Assembly: GCA_002338615.1 (NCBI GenBank)
Contig: DDIS01000157.1
Span: 1 to 10,454 of the forward strand
Direction: 5' to 3'
Source of the DNA: Proteobacteria bacterium UBA1844
GTDB taxonomy: Bacteria; Pseudomonadota; Gammaproteobacteria; Steroidobacterales; Woeseiaceae
DNA length: 10,454 bases
Shown here: piece by piece, positions 1-6,690 of the stretch
Layout of the letters: the number at the start of each line of letters is the position of its first letter
Numbering within the stretch: position 1 is the first letter of the stretch
The notes under the pieces: generated by a model
Seen by the model: the letters and a program-made list of their open reading frames with translations, nothing else
Databases searched by the model: none
Told to the model about the DNA's origin: nothing
Made by a program: the position numbers and the translations under genes

Positions 1-171
1 GGGCACCGGCTGCGCTTCTCCCGCGCCGGCGCGGCCCCAGGCTTTGAGCATGAGCTCCTGCGCCAGCCAGGCTTTTGCCGGGATGTATGCGCCCTGGCCC
101 AGTTGCCAGAAGCCTATGCCAAGCAGGCACGCCACGAGAAGTACGCGCAGCCGACTAGGCAACAAGGACAT
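1..171 (-). CDS. Class GN (marine proteobacterial) sortase, N-terminal part, cut by window edge
   Basis: Reading leftward from an ATG at 171-169, 57 codons are open to the window edge. The peptide begins MSLLPSRLRVLLVACL, a basic start followed by a hydrophobic membrane anchor. It continues with WQLGQGAYIPAKAWLAQ and a stretch rich in Ala, Leu and Trp. The W-Q-L-G-Q-x-A-Y-I-x-A-K-A pattern is what I recall from the N-terminus of the class GN sortases that sit beside a dedicated VIT/vWA target. The catalytic Cys, His and Arg lie beyond the window and cannot be checked. In this family the enzyme is a membrane-anchored cysteine transpeptidase facing the periplasm that cleaves its neighbour's sorting signal. 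The start overlaps the end of the target gene by 17 nt and no clear ribosome binding site precedes it, so translational coupling is likely. The assignment rests on a short peptide plus strong context. Confidence 0.82.
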   Translation of the reverse strand, partial: MSLLPSRLRVLLVACLLGIGFWQLGQGAYIPAKAWLAQELMLKAWGRAGAGEAQPVP

Positions 172-2293
172 GGCGGGATGACCGTCGAGGCGTCGTCACT
201 AGCATTAACATGAAAGCTGCCAATAGCCATGCGAAGCCTGTTGTTAGCAATTCCCTGGCATTCGTTGCGGTTGCCGGGAAACCAAAAATTGCCTCGGCGC
301 TCTGCCCCCAGGCCATACGGTTTGCCACCTGGTCGCGACGCAGCGGATCGCTGCTGGCACGCGCCGGCGTCTTGTCCACAGCGACGAGGCTCGTGTACTG
401 ACTGACAAGATGATGCGCCAGCGCGGTTGCCGTGACTGCGCCACGCACCTCGTCGGCGTCCCGGCCGCGCCTTCCCGCGTCCAGCAAATCAGCGATACGC
501 GCTCGTGCCCAGAGCGCCGCGACTCCTATACTTTGCTCGCGTTCACTTTGCTCACCACTATGTTGCTCGCTGCCAGCGCTGCTCAGTGACAGTTCATGCT
601 GCCAGGCTCCATGCAGTGTGTTGCCGCTGATGCGGATCGTCCCGGCGCCGTCTATCGGACCGCCGATGCGCGCTTTCACAAGCACAGGTTCGCCCGCATA
701 CAAATCCGGCACGACAGACGGATAGCTCTGGGCGATTACGCCGCCCGGCCAGTCGACCGTGATATTGGTCACCTGCGGTTGTTCGATTTTCTCGAACAGG
801 CGATCCATTTTCTCGCCAACTTCATTCAGCGCACTGATCATCGTAAAACTGCCACGCCCCACTTCCGCTGCTTTGCGCATGAACCAGCTGTTCGGCGCGG
901 ACCCGATACCAATGGTGAACAGGCGACCCTGGCCCAGACGCTCGCCGATGAGGCTGAACAGTTCTTCTTCATTGCCTACGGCGCCATCGGTAATAAAGAT
1001 GACCTGCCGCAGGTGACTTTCGTCGGGCAGCTTGTGCAGGGCAAGTTCCAGTGCGCCACGCATTTCGGTGCCACCTTCTGCTTCAAGACCAGCTACGAAC
1101 TGTTCAGCCAGCGACAAACTGCGCGCATCGACCGGCATGCTTTGCCGGAACAGCGGCACCGAGTCTGAACTGAACGCGATCACGTTGAATTCGTCGGTCG
1201 CGCGAAGCCCCTGCAGCGCGCGTTGCAAGGCGCGTTTCGCCTGCGCGATCGACGTGCCGTGCATAGAGCCTGAAGTATCGATGATGAAGATCATTTCGCG
1301 CGGCATCGCATAACTTGCATCCGGCTCACCGGCCGGCGGCATCACCATCAGCAGGTAGTACGGCACATCGTTGACTGTTTCGGTAAACACCATGGCCTGC
1401 GGCTCACTGCCAATGATGGGGCGCCATACGAGCTCGAAATCGTGGTCCAATGGCACCGAAGGGCTTTTCAGCTGAATATCGTAGCGACCGCTTTGTTCTT
1501 TAACTGTTATCGGGTGATAGCGGCTGGCGATAATATCCAGCGGCATGCCGGCGTTGAGCGAGATATGCAGGCTTGCGTTCTGGTCTTTGGCACGCGCCAC
1601 CATCGGTGGCGAGATTAATGATGCATCCGCGACCTGGCTGGTGTCGGCGGACCAACCATTGCCCTGGCGATCCGGCAAGGAAGTGCCGGGCATGTAGCGC
1701 GGCGTCAGTGTCATTGGAAAACGCAGACTGAACTTGCCGTCCTCATAGCGCAAATCCTCGAGATACTCGATCTCGACAATGACAGTCTCACCCGGTGCAA
1801 TATTCGCCACGGCGGTCGTAAACAGGTTCGGCCGTTGCTGCTCGACCAGGCTCGCGCGCTTGCCAGCCGCGCGCGCCGCTTCGTATTCTTGTCTGGCTGC
1901 TTCTTTCTCACGAATCTCGCCCTCGATGAAACGCTCGCCAATATGAAGACGCATGTGATCGACCGCTGCCTGCTCCGGTAATGGAAAGACATACACACCC
2001 TCGGCCCAGTCCGCCCCGGTGTTCAGAAAGGATTGTCGTACTGACACCCGTGCCACGAGGCCGTTGATTTGCATGTCGACATCGGTATCGACTGCGGTGG
2101 CGACTTGGTAGCCAGTTGCCATGCGCAGCAGCAGGCTGCCCGCCTGGACCGTCTCGGGCAAGGCACCCTCGGCGCGTCCCGGGTTGGAGGCCAGTAACAA
2201 AGCGAATGTGCAGGCAAACATGAGCGCAGTCAGCCAGCCGAACGGGGCCAACCGATTATTTCGGTCGCTTGTTGCGAAAGGGGTGGATGTCAT
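155..2293 (-). CDS. Marine proteobacterial sortase target protein (VIT + vWA domains)
   Basis: A 712-residue exported protein. Residues 1-41 form a Sec signal peptide with a hydrophobic core at about 20-36 and a likely cut after GRA at 41. A VIT (inter-alpha-trypsin inhibitor) domain spans about 50-190. A von Willebrand A domain spans about 330-500 with a complete MIDAS: D339-T-S-G-S343, T409 and D436 (in ITDG). The C-terminus has the sortase-substrate layout: FPATA at 672-676, a hydrophobic helix at about 683-701 and a basic tail with R703, R704 and R707. This architecture beside a sortase defines the family, whose members are often the only sortase substrate in their genome. A metal-dependent adhesion or protein-binding role at the envelope is inferred from the vWA domain; the true ligand is unknown. 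The ATG at 2293 is supported by AAGGAG 7 nt upstream. The gene is transcribed divergently from the two-component genes. Confidence 0.93.
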   Translation of the reverse strand: MTSTPFATSDRNNRLAPFGWLTALMFACTFALLLASNPGRAEGALPETVQAGSLLLRMATGYQVATAVDTDVDMQINGLVARVSVRQSFLNTGADWAEGVYVFPLPEQAAVDHMRLHIGERFIEGEIREKEAARQEYEAARAAGKRASLVEQQRPNLFTTAVANIAPGETVIVEIEYLEDLRYEDGKFSLRFPMTLTPRYMPGTSLPDRQGNGWSADTSQVADASLISPPMVARAKDQNASLHISLNAGMPLDIIASRYHPITVKEQSGRYDIQLKSPSVPLDHDFELVWRPIIGSEPQAMVFTETVNDVPYYLLMVMPPAGEPDASYAMPREMIFIIDTSGSMHGTSIAQAKRALQRALQGLRATDEFNVIAFSSDSVPLFRQSMPVDARSLSLAEQFVAGLEAEGGTEMRGALELALHKLPDESHLRQVIFITDGAVGNEEELFSLIGERLGQGRLFTIGIGSAPNSWFMRKAAEVGRGSFTMISALNEVGEKMDRLFEKIEQPQVTNITVDWPGGVIAQSYPSVVPDLYAGEPVLVKARIGGPIDGAGTIRISGNTLHGAWQHELSLSSAGSEQHSGEQSEREQSIGVAALWARARIADLLDAGRRGRDADEVRGAVTATALAHHLVSQYTSLVAVDKTPARASSDPLRRDQVANRMAWGQSAEAIFGFPATATNARELLTTGFAWLLAAFMLMLVTTPRRSSRHVLVA
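266..280 (-). other. Sortase sorting signal FPATA
   Basis: These bases encode residues 672-676 of the target protein, Phe-Pro-Ala-Thr-Ala. They precede a hydrophobic helix and an Arg-rich tail, which is the tripartite layout of an LPXTG-type signal. Compared with LPXTG, the first residue is Phe and the last is Ala. By analogy, cleavage would fall between Thr675 and Ala676; this is inference. Confidence 0.75.
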
Positions 2294-2300
2294 TGCCGGG

Positions 2301-2306
2301 CTCCTT
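2301..2306 (-). promoter_or_regulatory. Ribosome binding site of the sortase target gene
   Basis: On the minus strand this reads AAGGAG, 7 nt before the ATG at 2293-2291. It fixes the start of the target protein and gives the N-terminus a proper signal peptide. Confidence 0.8.
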
Positions 2307-2373
2307 GGGCTGATGGGGAGATTTCAGCAAGGCATTCCGGCGGGCCGACGACTGCGGCATGGCAATGCAAGGA

Positions 2374-2379
2374 TAGAAT
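2374..2379 (+). promoter_or_regulatory. Candidate -10 element for the two-component genes
   Basis: TAGAAT matches the sigma70 -10 consensus at five of six positions and lies in the divergent intergenic region. No convincing -35 hexamer is found 16-18 nt upstream, so the promoter may need an activator, or this may be a chance match. Transcription would start near 2386, giving a leader of about 50 nt that contains the inverted repeat at 2391-2417. Confidence 0.35.
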
Positions 2380-2390
2380 GTGGCAAATTG

Positions 2391-2420
2391 TGTACGAGGA
2401 GTCTGCGCTGACGTACAGAC
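2391..2420. promoter_or_regulatory. Nested inverted repeats in the divergent intergenic region, possible operator
   Basis: TGTACG (2391-2396) is exactly inverted as CGTACA (2412-2417), and GTCTG (2401-2405) is exactly inverted as CAGAC (2416-2420). Both pairs interlock in 30 bp between the sortase target and response regulator genes. The adjacent OmpR-family regulator could bind here, but OmpR proteins more often use direct repeats, so the link is inference. The alternative is an mRNA secondary structure just upstream of the ribosome binding site at 2426-2431. Confidence 0.35.
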
Positions 2421-2425
2421 ATCCC

Positions 2426-2431
2426 AAGGAG
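2426..2431 (+). promoter_or_regulatory. Ribosome binding site deciding the GTG start of the response regulator
   Basis: AAGGAG lies 6 nt before the GTG at 2438. The in-frame ATG at 2378 has no such site and would add 20 residues not expected ahead of a receiver domain, so GTG 2438 is chosen. Confidence 0.8.
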
Positions 2432-2437
2432 AGAAGA

Positions 2438-3130
2438 GTGGCCAAACGTATCGCGATCGTCGAAGACGAGGCGGCAATTCGGGAAAACTACAGCGCTGCA
2501 TTCAGACGCGAGGGTTACGGCGTCGATGCGTACGACGCGCGCAAACCCGCGCTCGCGGCATTCGAAACGCGTTTGCCGGACCTCGTGGTCATCGATATTA
2601 ACCTCAAGGACGATGTAGAAGGCGGGTTCGAACTCTGTCGCGCTTTGCGTGCGCGGGCGCCCGAACTACCCATTATTTTTCTGACAGCACGGGACAGCGA
2701 GTTTGATGCGGTGTCCGGTTTGCGCCTTGGTGCGGATGACTACCTGACCAAGGACATCAGCCTGCCGCACCTGATGGCGCGTATTGCCGCGCTGTTTCGC
2801 AGGCTGGATGCAATCCGGGAGCCGCAAACAAAAGACAACCGTATCGCACGCGGCGATCTTGAAATTGATACGGACCGAATGAATGTCTCCTGGCAAGGCC
2901 GGCCACTCGGCCTGACCCTGACCGAGTTCTGGCTGGTCCATGCACTTGCTCGTTATCCCGGGCATGTGAAGAATCGCCAGCAACTGATGGATGCCGCGCA
3001 GGCCGTGCTGGATGACAATACCATCACGTCGCATATCAAACGCATACGTCGCAAATTTGTTGCCATCGATCCGGACTTCGATGCCATCGAAACCGTCTAC
3101 GGCATGGGTTATCGCTGGCTGGGCGATTGA
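2438..3130 (+). CDS. pdsR: Dedicated sortase system response regulator, OmpR family
   Basis: A 230-residue cytoplasmic transcription factor. The receiver domain (about 4-120) starts with the acidic pair E9-D10, has phosphoacceptor D53 in VVIDINL, the switch residue T83 in FLTARD, and conserved K105 in DYLTKD. The C-terminal half (about 130-230) is an OmpR/PhoB winged-helix DNA-binding domain with the usual LTEFWLVHAL and ITSHIKRIRRKF elements. It ends with YGMGYRW, the typical last strand. The length and the partner genes fit the response regulator of the proteobacterial dedicated sortase system. The cognate kinase begins 13 nt after its stop, so the two form an operon. It probably controls the divergent target-sortase unit. 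Its own regulon is not shown by the sequence. Confidence 0.9.
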   Translation: MAKRIAIVEDEAAIRENYSAAFRREGYGVDAYDARKPALAAFETRLPDLVVIDINLKDDVEGGFELCRALRARAPELPIIFLTARDSEFDAVSGLRLGADDYLTKDISLPHLMARIAALFRRLDAIREPQTKDNRIARGDLEIDTDRMNVSWQGRPLGLTLTEFWLVHALARYPGHVKNRQQLMDAAQAVLDDNTITSHIKRIRRKFVAIDPDFDAIETVYGMGYRWLGD

Positions 3131-3143
3131 GAGCAGACAAGCG

Positions 3144-5183
3144 ATGAACCTGAGGCGGCAACTATTGCTGGTCAGCCTGCTGACCCTGATGTTGCCATGG
3201 GCCGGTTGTCAGTTTATTCGTGAGACCGAATCGGCGCTGCGCACGACACAACAACAGATGCTCGCGGGGACCGCGCGTGCGGTAGCGGATTCGTTGTCCC
3301 GTTACCCGGAAGATTTCCCTCTGCGTGATGATGCCGAGACGGCAGCTGTAAGGAACAACAACCAGCTATATGGCCACCAGTTGCAGGCCGAACCGGCGAT
3401 CGACGGCTACTTCTCCGACTGGACAATAGGCGAAGAGTCCCTGCGCGAAATGCCGGGCAGCGATGGCGCCATACGCTACGCAATCGGACTGCGCGGCTCC
3501 TACCTTTACCTGTACGTTGCTGTATCGGACCCGCATGTTGTCTATGCAGATGTCTCGTCGATGGCCAATGCCGATGGCCCTGCGTATGCCGATCGTGTCG
3601 AACTGGTCAGTTCCAATCCTCCCTACCTCGAAGAGCGCTTCTCTTTTGCCGCGGAAGCACCAGGACCCGTGGTTGCCTATTTGCAAAATTCGTTCGGCTT
3701 TTCGGCCGACGCGACGGTGCGTGCCTATTGGCAGGACGTACCGGCTGGCTACCGGCTTGAGGCCAGGATACCGAGATCGAAGCTGGGCACGCACCTGGGG
3801 CTGGTCGTGCAAAACACGAGCAATGCGACAGATATCGGGGTGCGCAACTCGAGCTACTCGACCACCTCGCCCGGTGAGTTTGTCAGCGTGTCACCTGAGT
3901 TGGGTCGCGTTGCCAGCGAACTTGTACAGCAAGGCATGCGACTTATTGTGACCGACCCAAGCGGATGGCGCATAGCAAGCGCCGGCAATGTCGAAACCAG
4001 TAGTCGACAGTTGGCGCAAGGTGTGTCGCGCTGGTTGCGATACGCGTACGACGCAGTCGTCGAGTCCGGAACCAGGGTCGCGCTCGCGGAGCCGGACGCC
4101 AGCGGCCGGGAACAACAAGACTATGTTGTCAGTGCATTGGCCGGTAATCCCGATACGGCCTGGTTTCGCAGCAAAGACAGCAGTCGCGCCATCGTCGCGG
4201 TGTCGGAACCGGTCCGCAGTGGCTCAAACATCATAGGCGCCGTGGTCCTGCAACAGGGTACCGACGCCATCCTGAGCCTGACGAACAAGGGCCTGGCACG
4301 TTTGATGAATGTAACGCTCGTTTCCATGTTACTGCTCGCTGCAGGTTTGCTCGGGTATGCAAGCTGGCTGTCACGCAGGATTCAGAAGCTTAGCGATGCC
4401 GCGGTTGATGCGCTGGCACACGACAGGCTGCAGACGAAATTGCCAAGTTCCGGAGCGACGGATGAAATCGGCAAGCTGTCGCGCAGCTTTTCCAGTGTCC
4501 TCGCGCAGCTCGGCGACTACAACGAATACCTGCGTACACTGGCGTCGAAGCTGTCGCACGAAATGCGTACGCCGCTCGCTATCGTTACCTCGTCGCTTGA
4601 AAATCTCGAACAGGAATCGCTCAGCGAGTCATCGGCCGCGTACACCGCGCGCGCGAAAGGCGGCGCGGATCGCTTGCGGCGGATTCTTGGCGCAATGAGT
4701 GAGGCGAATCGTGTTGAGGAACTGGTCAAGAATGCCGAGATGGAAGAGTTCAATTTGGGTGCAGTACTCAAAGCAAGCGCTACGGCGTATCAGGACATAT
4801 ACACCACGCGGCGATTTGAGGTCGACGTGGCAAACGACAATCCCAATGTGCACGGCTCACCTGAACTCGTTATCCAGATGCTCGACAAGCTGGTCGATAA
4901 TGCGGTCAGCTTCAGCGCGGAAGGCGACACCATCGAGCTTGGCCTGCACGCCGACGGTCCCGCGCTGCGGCTTGATGTAAGCAATCCCGGCCCGGCACTG
5001 CCGGAGACGATGCGCAGCCAATTATTTGATTCAATGGTTTCTGTCCGTGCCAAACGCGATGACAAGCACCTCGGCCTGGGACTTTATATCGCCCGTATCA
5101 TTGTCGCTGGCCATGATGGCCGAATTGACGCTCGGAATATTGACGGTGGGGTTTGTTTTTCTGTCTGGTTTCCGTGCGTGTGA
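3144..5183 (+). CDS. Dedicated sortase system sensor histidine kinase with CBM9-like periplasmic domain
   Basis: A 679-residue inner-membrane kinase. TM1 lies at about 7-22. A periplasmic region of some 360 residues follows. Residues 80-230 start with EPAIDGYFSDW and alternate beta-strand-like segments, resembling CBM9/DOMON carbohydrate-binding folds. TM2 lies at about 388-408, followed by a HAMP-like linker. The dimerisation H-box has H472 in KLSHEMRTPL, the N-box has N586 in DKLVDNAVSF, and the G-box is LGLGL at 643-647. The usual D-x-G-x-G box is altered to SNPGP. The catalytic motifs look complete. ATG 3144 is preferred over an in-frame ATG at 2991, which lies inside the regulator gene; its ribosome binding site is weak, which suits coupling to the regulator. 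Sugar or cell-wall glycan sensing is inference from the fold. Confidence 0.9.
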   Translation: MNLRRQLLLVSLLTLMLPWAGCQFIRETESALRTTQQQMLAGTARAVADSLSRYPEDFPLRDDAETAAVRNNNQLYGHQLQAEPAIDGYFSDWTIGEESLREMPGSDGAIRYAIGLRGSYLYLYVAVSDPHVVYADVSSMANADGPAYADRVELVSSNPPYLEERFSFAAEAPGPVVAYLQNSFGFSADATVRAYWQDVPAGYRLEARIPRSKLGTHLGLVVQNTSNATDIGVRNSSYSTTSPGEFVSVSPELGRVASELVQQGMRLIVTDPSGWRIASAGNVETSSRQLAQGVSRWLRYAYDAVVESGTRVALAEPDASGREQQDYVVSALAGNPDTAWFRSKDSSRAIVAVSEPVRSGSNIIGAVVLQQGTDAILSLTNKGLARLMNVTLVSMLLLAAGLLGYASWLSRRIQKLSDAAVDALAHDRLQTKLPSSGATDEIGKLSRSFSSVLAQLGDYNEYLRTLASKLSHEMRTPLAIVTSSLENLEQESLSESSAAYTARAKGGADRLRRILGAMSEANRVEELVKNAEMEEFNLGAVLKASATAYQDIYTTRRFEVDVANDNPNVHGSPELVIQMLDKLVDNAVSFSAEGDTIELGLHADGPALRLDVSNPGPALPETMRSQLFDSMVSVRAKRDDKHLGLGLYIARIIVAGHDGRIDARNIDGGVCFSVWFPCV

Positions 5184-5192
5184 CCGGTTGTT

Positions 5193-5225
5193 GCCAGTTA
5201 GCTGGCCTGTCCCGGGTCAGGTTTT
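5193..5225 (+). terminator. Weak candidate terminator after the kinase gene
   Basis: GCCAG and CTGGC form a 5-bp stem with a TTAG loop (5193-5206). Immediately after, CCTG and CAGG (5206-5221) flank CCCGGG and are followed by TTTT. Both stems are short and the T run has only four bases, so termination here is uncertain. The rest of 5226-5270 shows nothing recognisable. Confidence 0.25.
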
Positions 5226-5270
5226 GATGTCGAAAAATCCTGGCTCGTAGACGCGCGCACCACGCTCGCG

Positions 5271-5345
5271 TCATCGTTGGCGGCTCAGCGGGTGGGTGCG
5301 TGTGGCAACATTGAGTGCATCGAACAGGTAGCGTTGGCGTTGTTC
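5271..5345 (-). other. Coding-like extension beyond the TAG stop of the HNH gene
   Basis: After the TAG at 5348-5346 the same frame stays open for 24 codons to a TGA at 5273-5271. It reads EQRQRYLFDALNVATRTH and a short basic end. The composition looks protein-like and continues the helical, charged end of the HNH protein. It may be the original C-terminus cut off by a nonsense mutation, or chance. Confidence 0.3.
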
Positions 5346-5735
5346 CTATTCACGCGCAGCCTGCTGCATGCCCAGTACGGCAAGATCCCAATCCATGTGT
5401 TCCCCGGCACGCCACTCGGGAATGCCGGTAGTCCTGTCGATCGGATACTCGTCGTTGTCGAGTTCACGCTGGAAGTGCTCGTAAGCATCTTCGTCAATGG
5501 TTCTGCCAGGCCAGTAGTCGGGGAGTACGGAGGCATCCGGTGCGTTGAACAGGATCTCGCCGCTTGACGTTCGCTGGCAGTCGAATCCGCCCTCGTGCAC
5601 CAGCCGGTGATGATGCCGGCACAACAACACCAGGTTGGCAAGGCTGGTCTCACCACCGTCGGCCCAGTGCTCGATGTGATGACCATCCACAAACTTCTGG
5701 CTGGTACAGCCCGGGAAACGGCAGCCACCGTCGCG

Positions 5736-5751
5736 TGTTTCCGCGGAAACA
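5736..5751. repeat. 16-bp perfect palindrome, first copy
   Basis: TGTTTCCGCGGAAACA is a perfect palindrome inside the HNH gene. It encodes part of Val-Ser-Ala-Glu-Thr on the minus strand. A near-identical copy is at 5952-5967. Confidence 0.5.
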
Positions 5752-5951
5752 TGCACCACTGCCTGGTAGCGATCGGCGCCTGAAACACCAACCGGCAAGT
5801 TATTGAGATAGGTCTCGGCGACATCGGCCAGTGCATCGGCACGGCGAGCGGGCAGGGGCTCGGCGCGGTAGTCGGTACGGCTGTCTTCGTCCTCCCGGGG
5901 ATTTTCAGCGCCTGCGCCGGATGCACGCCCCGACCCGGACTCAGCCTCCGA

Positions 5952-5967
5952 TGTTTCCGCGGCAACA
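5952..5967. repeat. 16-bp near-palindrome, second copy
   Basis: TGTTTCCGCGGCAACA differs by one base from the palindrome at 5736-5751 and encodes part of Val-Ala-Ala-Glu-Thr on the minus strand. The likeness may come only from similar residues sharing the same codons. Confidence 0.45.
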
Positions 5968-6204
5968 TCATTGACCGTCTGGTCAGTCTCTGCCGCCCGG
6001 TACCGATCGTCTACGGCACGCTCCAGCGCTTTGACAATCAAGGCACCCTGCTCAGGCGGTACCCGGCCCGAGAACACCAGGCACCCGTCTTCGTCGTGGT
6101 GGTAATCGAGGTAACGCTCTTTGTGTTGCTTATTGCTGTGCTCAAGATACTGCATTGGATTCGGTGCTGGCCATGGGTCCCTCCGGCGCTTCAATTTGCA
6201 ATGA

Positions 6205-6233
6205 TTGACGGCTGTATGAATGACCAGTAGTAT
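6205..6233 (+). promoter_or_regulatory. Sigma70-type promoter for the VOC-AraC genes
   Basis: TTGACG (6205-6210, five of six to consensus) and TAGTAT (6228-6233, four of six) are separated by exactly 17 nt, in an AT-rich stretch unlike the GC-rich surroundings. Transcription would start near 6240 and give a leader of about 65 nt. A second AT-rich element, TATAAA at 6255-6260, is an alternative -10. Confidence 0.55.
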
Positions 6234-6306
6234 ATCATAAGTTACTGTTATTGCTATAAAAAGGTCTTACAATATGAGCCATAATTTCTGGCTGGGAGAA
6301 CACGCG

Positions 6307-6690
6307 ATGCACAAGAGTCGATTGGCAGGATTCATCATCGATTGCGAAACAGACGACCTGCGAGCTGGCACGAAATTCTGGAGCCAGGCGCTTGGCTATC
6401 CGACGAAGCCGCCGTCTGAAGCCGAAGAAGGGAAATACACCCTGCTCGATACCGGACCGAATAATCTGCACATCGAATTGCAAAGCGTCGATCATCCAAG
6501 CAGGGTTCACCTGGATATCGAAGCGGACGATATCGAGGCCGAAGTCGCGCGACTGGAGCAACTCGGAGCAAAGCGCCTGAAGAAGGTGCGCACCTGGGTT
6601 GTTATGGAGGCACCTACAGGTCATCGCTTTTGCGTCGTCAAACCACAGCGAGCGGACTTTGACGAGGCAGCTAATACGTGGCAACCATAA
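6307..6690 (+). CDS. VOC family (glyoxalase-like) protein
   Basis: A 127-residue protein with the small single-module VOC fold of the Glyoxalase_6 type. The N-terminus, SRLAGFIIDCETDDL followed by AGTKFWSQALGY, is the usual first beta-alpha unit. The second half has VHLDIEADDIEAEVARLEQLGA and ends in MEAPTGHRFCVVKPQ, the common last strand. ATG 6307 is chosen because GGGAGA lies 7 nt upstream and the protein then begins as relatives do. The ATG at 6274 would add 11 residues and lacks such a site. VOC proteins bind a metal or small ligand and include dioxygenases, isomerases and antibiotic-binding proteins. No specific substrate can be named. The gene overlaps the next one by 13 nt, so the two are probably translated together. 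Confidence 0.85.
   Translation: MHKSRLAGFIIDCETDDLRAGTKFWSQALGYPTKPPSEAEEGKYTLLDTGPNNLHIELQSVDHPSRVHLDIEADDIEAEVARLEQLGAKRLKKVRTWVVMEAPTGHRFCVVKPQRADFDEAANTWQP

Larger units (their letters stand above)
5346..6194 (-). pseudogene. DUF222/HNH endonuclease-like gene (13E12-repeat type), 5'-truncated
   Basis: The open frame gives 282 residues from a TTG at 6194-6192. Residues 15-60 match the last part of a DUF222 domain (KERYLDYHHDEDGCLV, then GRVPPEQGALIVKALE). A low-complexity acidic linker covers 63-115. An intact HNH core follows: C158 and C163 in CRFPGC, H172-H173 in GHHIEHW, N187, C192 and H195-H196, ending VHEGG. Full-length relatives are usually well above 400 residues, so about 150 or more N-terminal residues are missing. 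The upstream frame (to a stop at 6269-6267) is AT-rich, overlaps the promoter of the rightward genes, and has no ATG and no family similarity. The break lies near 6190-6200. The family's role is unknown; the fold suggests a nuclease. An in-frame ATG at residue 14 could start a shorter protein, so expression is not excluded. Confidence 0.75.

Noticed and set aside
596..1168. A 190-codon rightward open frame inside the sortase target gene
   Set aside because: It is antisense to the VIT/vWA coding region, whose domains and motifs are unmistakable, and its peptide has no recognisable family features.
2378..2437. Upstream ATG start for the response regulator
   Set aside because: It would add 20 unrelated residues and overlap the inverted repeat region; GTG 2438 has an ideal AAGGAG.
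2991..3143. Upstream ATG start for the kinase inside the regulator gene
   Set aside because: It adds 51 residues that are the regulator's own DNA-binding domain read out of frame; ATG 3144 starts directly before TM1.
3189..3209. Possible lipoprotein signal (W-A-G-C, residues 19-22) in the kinase
   Set aside because: A Trp replaces the usual Leu at -3, and the segment is better explained as the first membrane helix of a two-TM sensor kinase.
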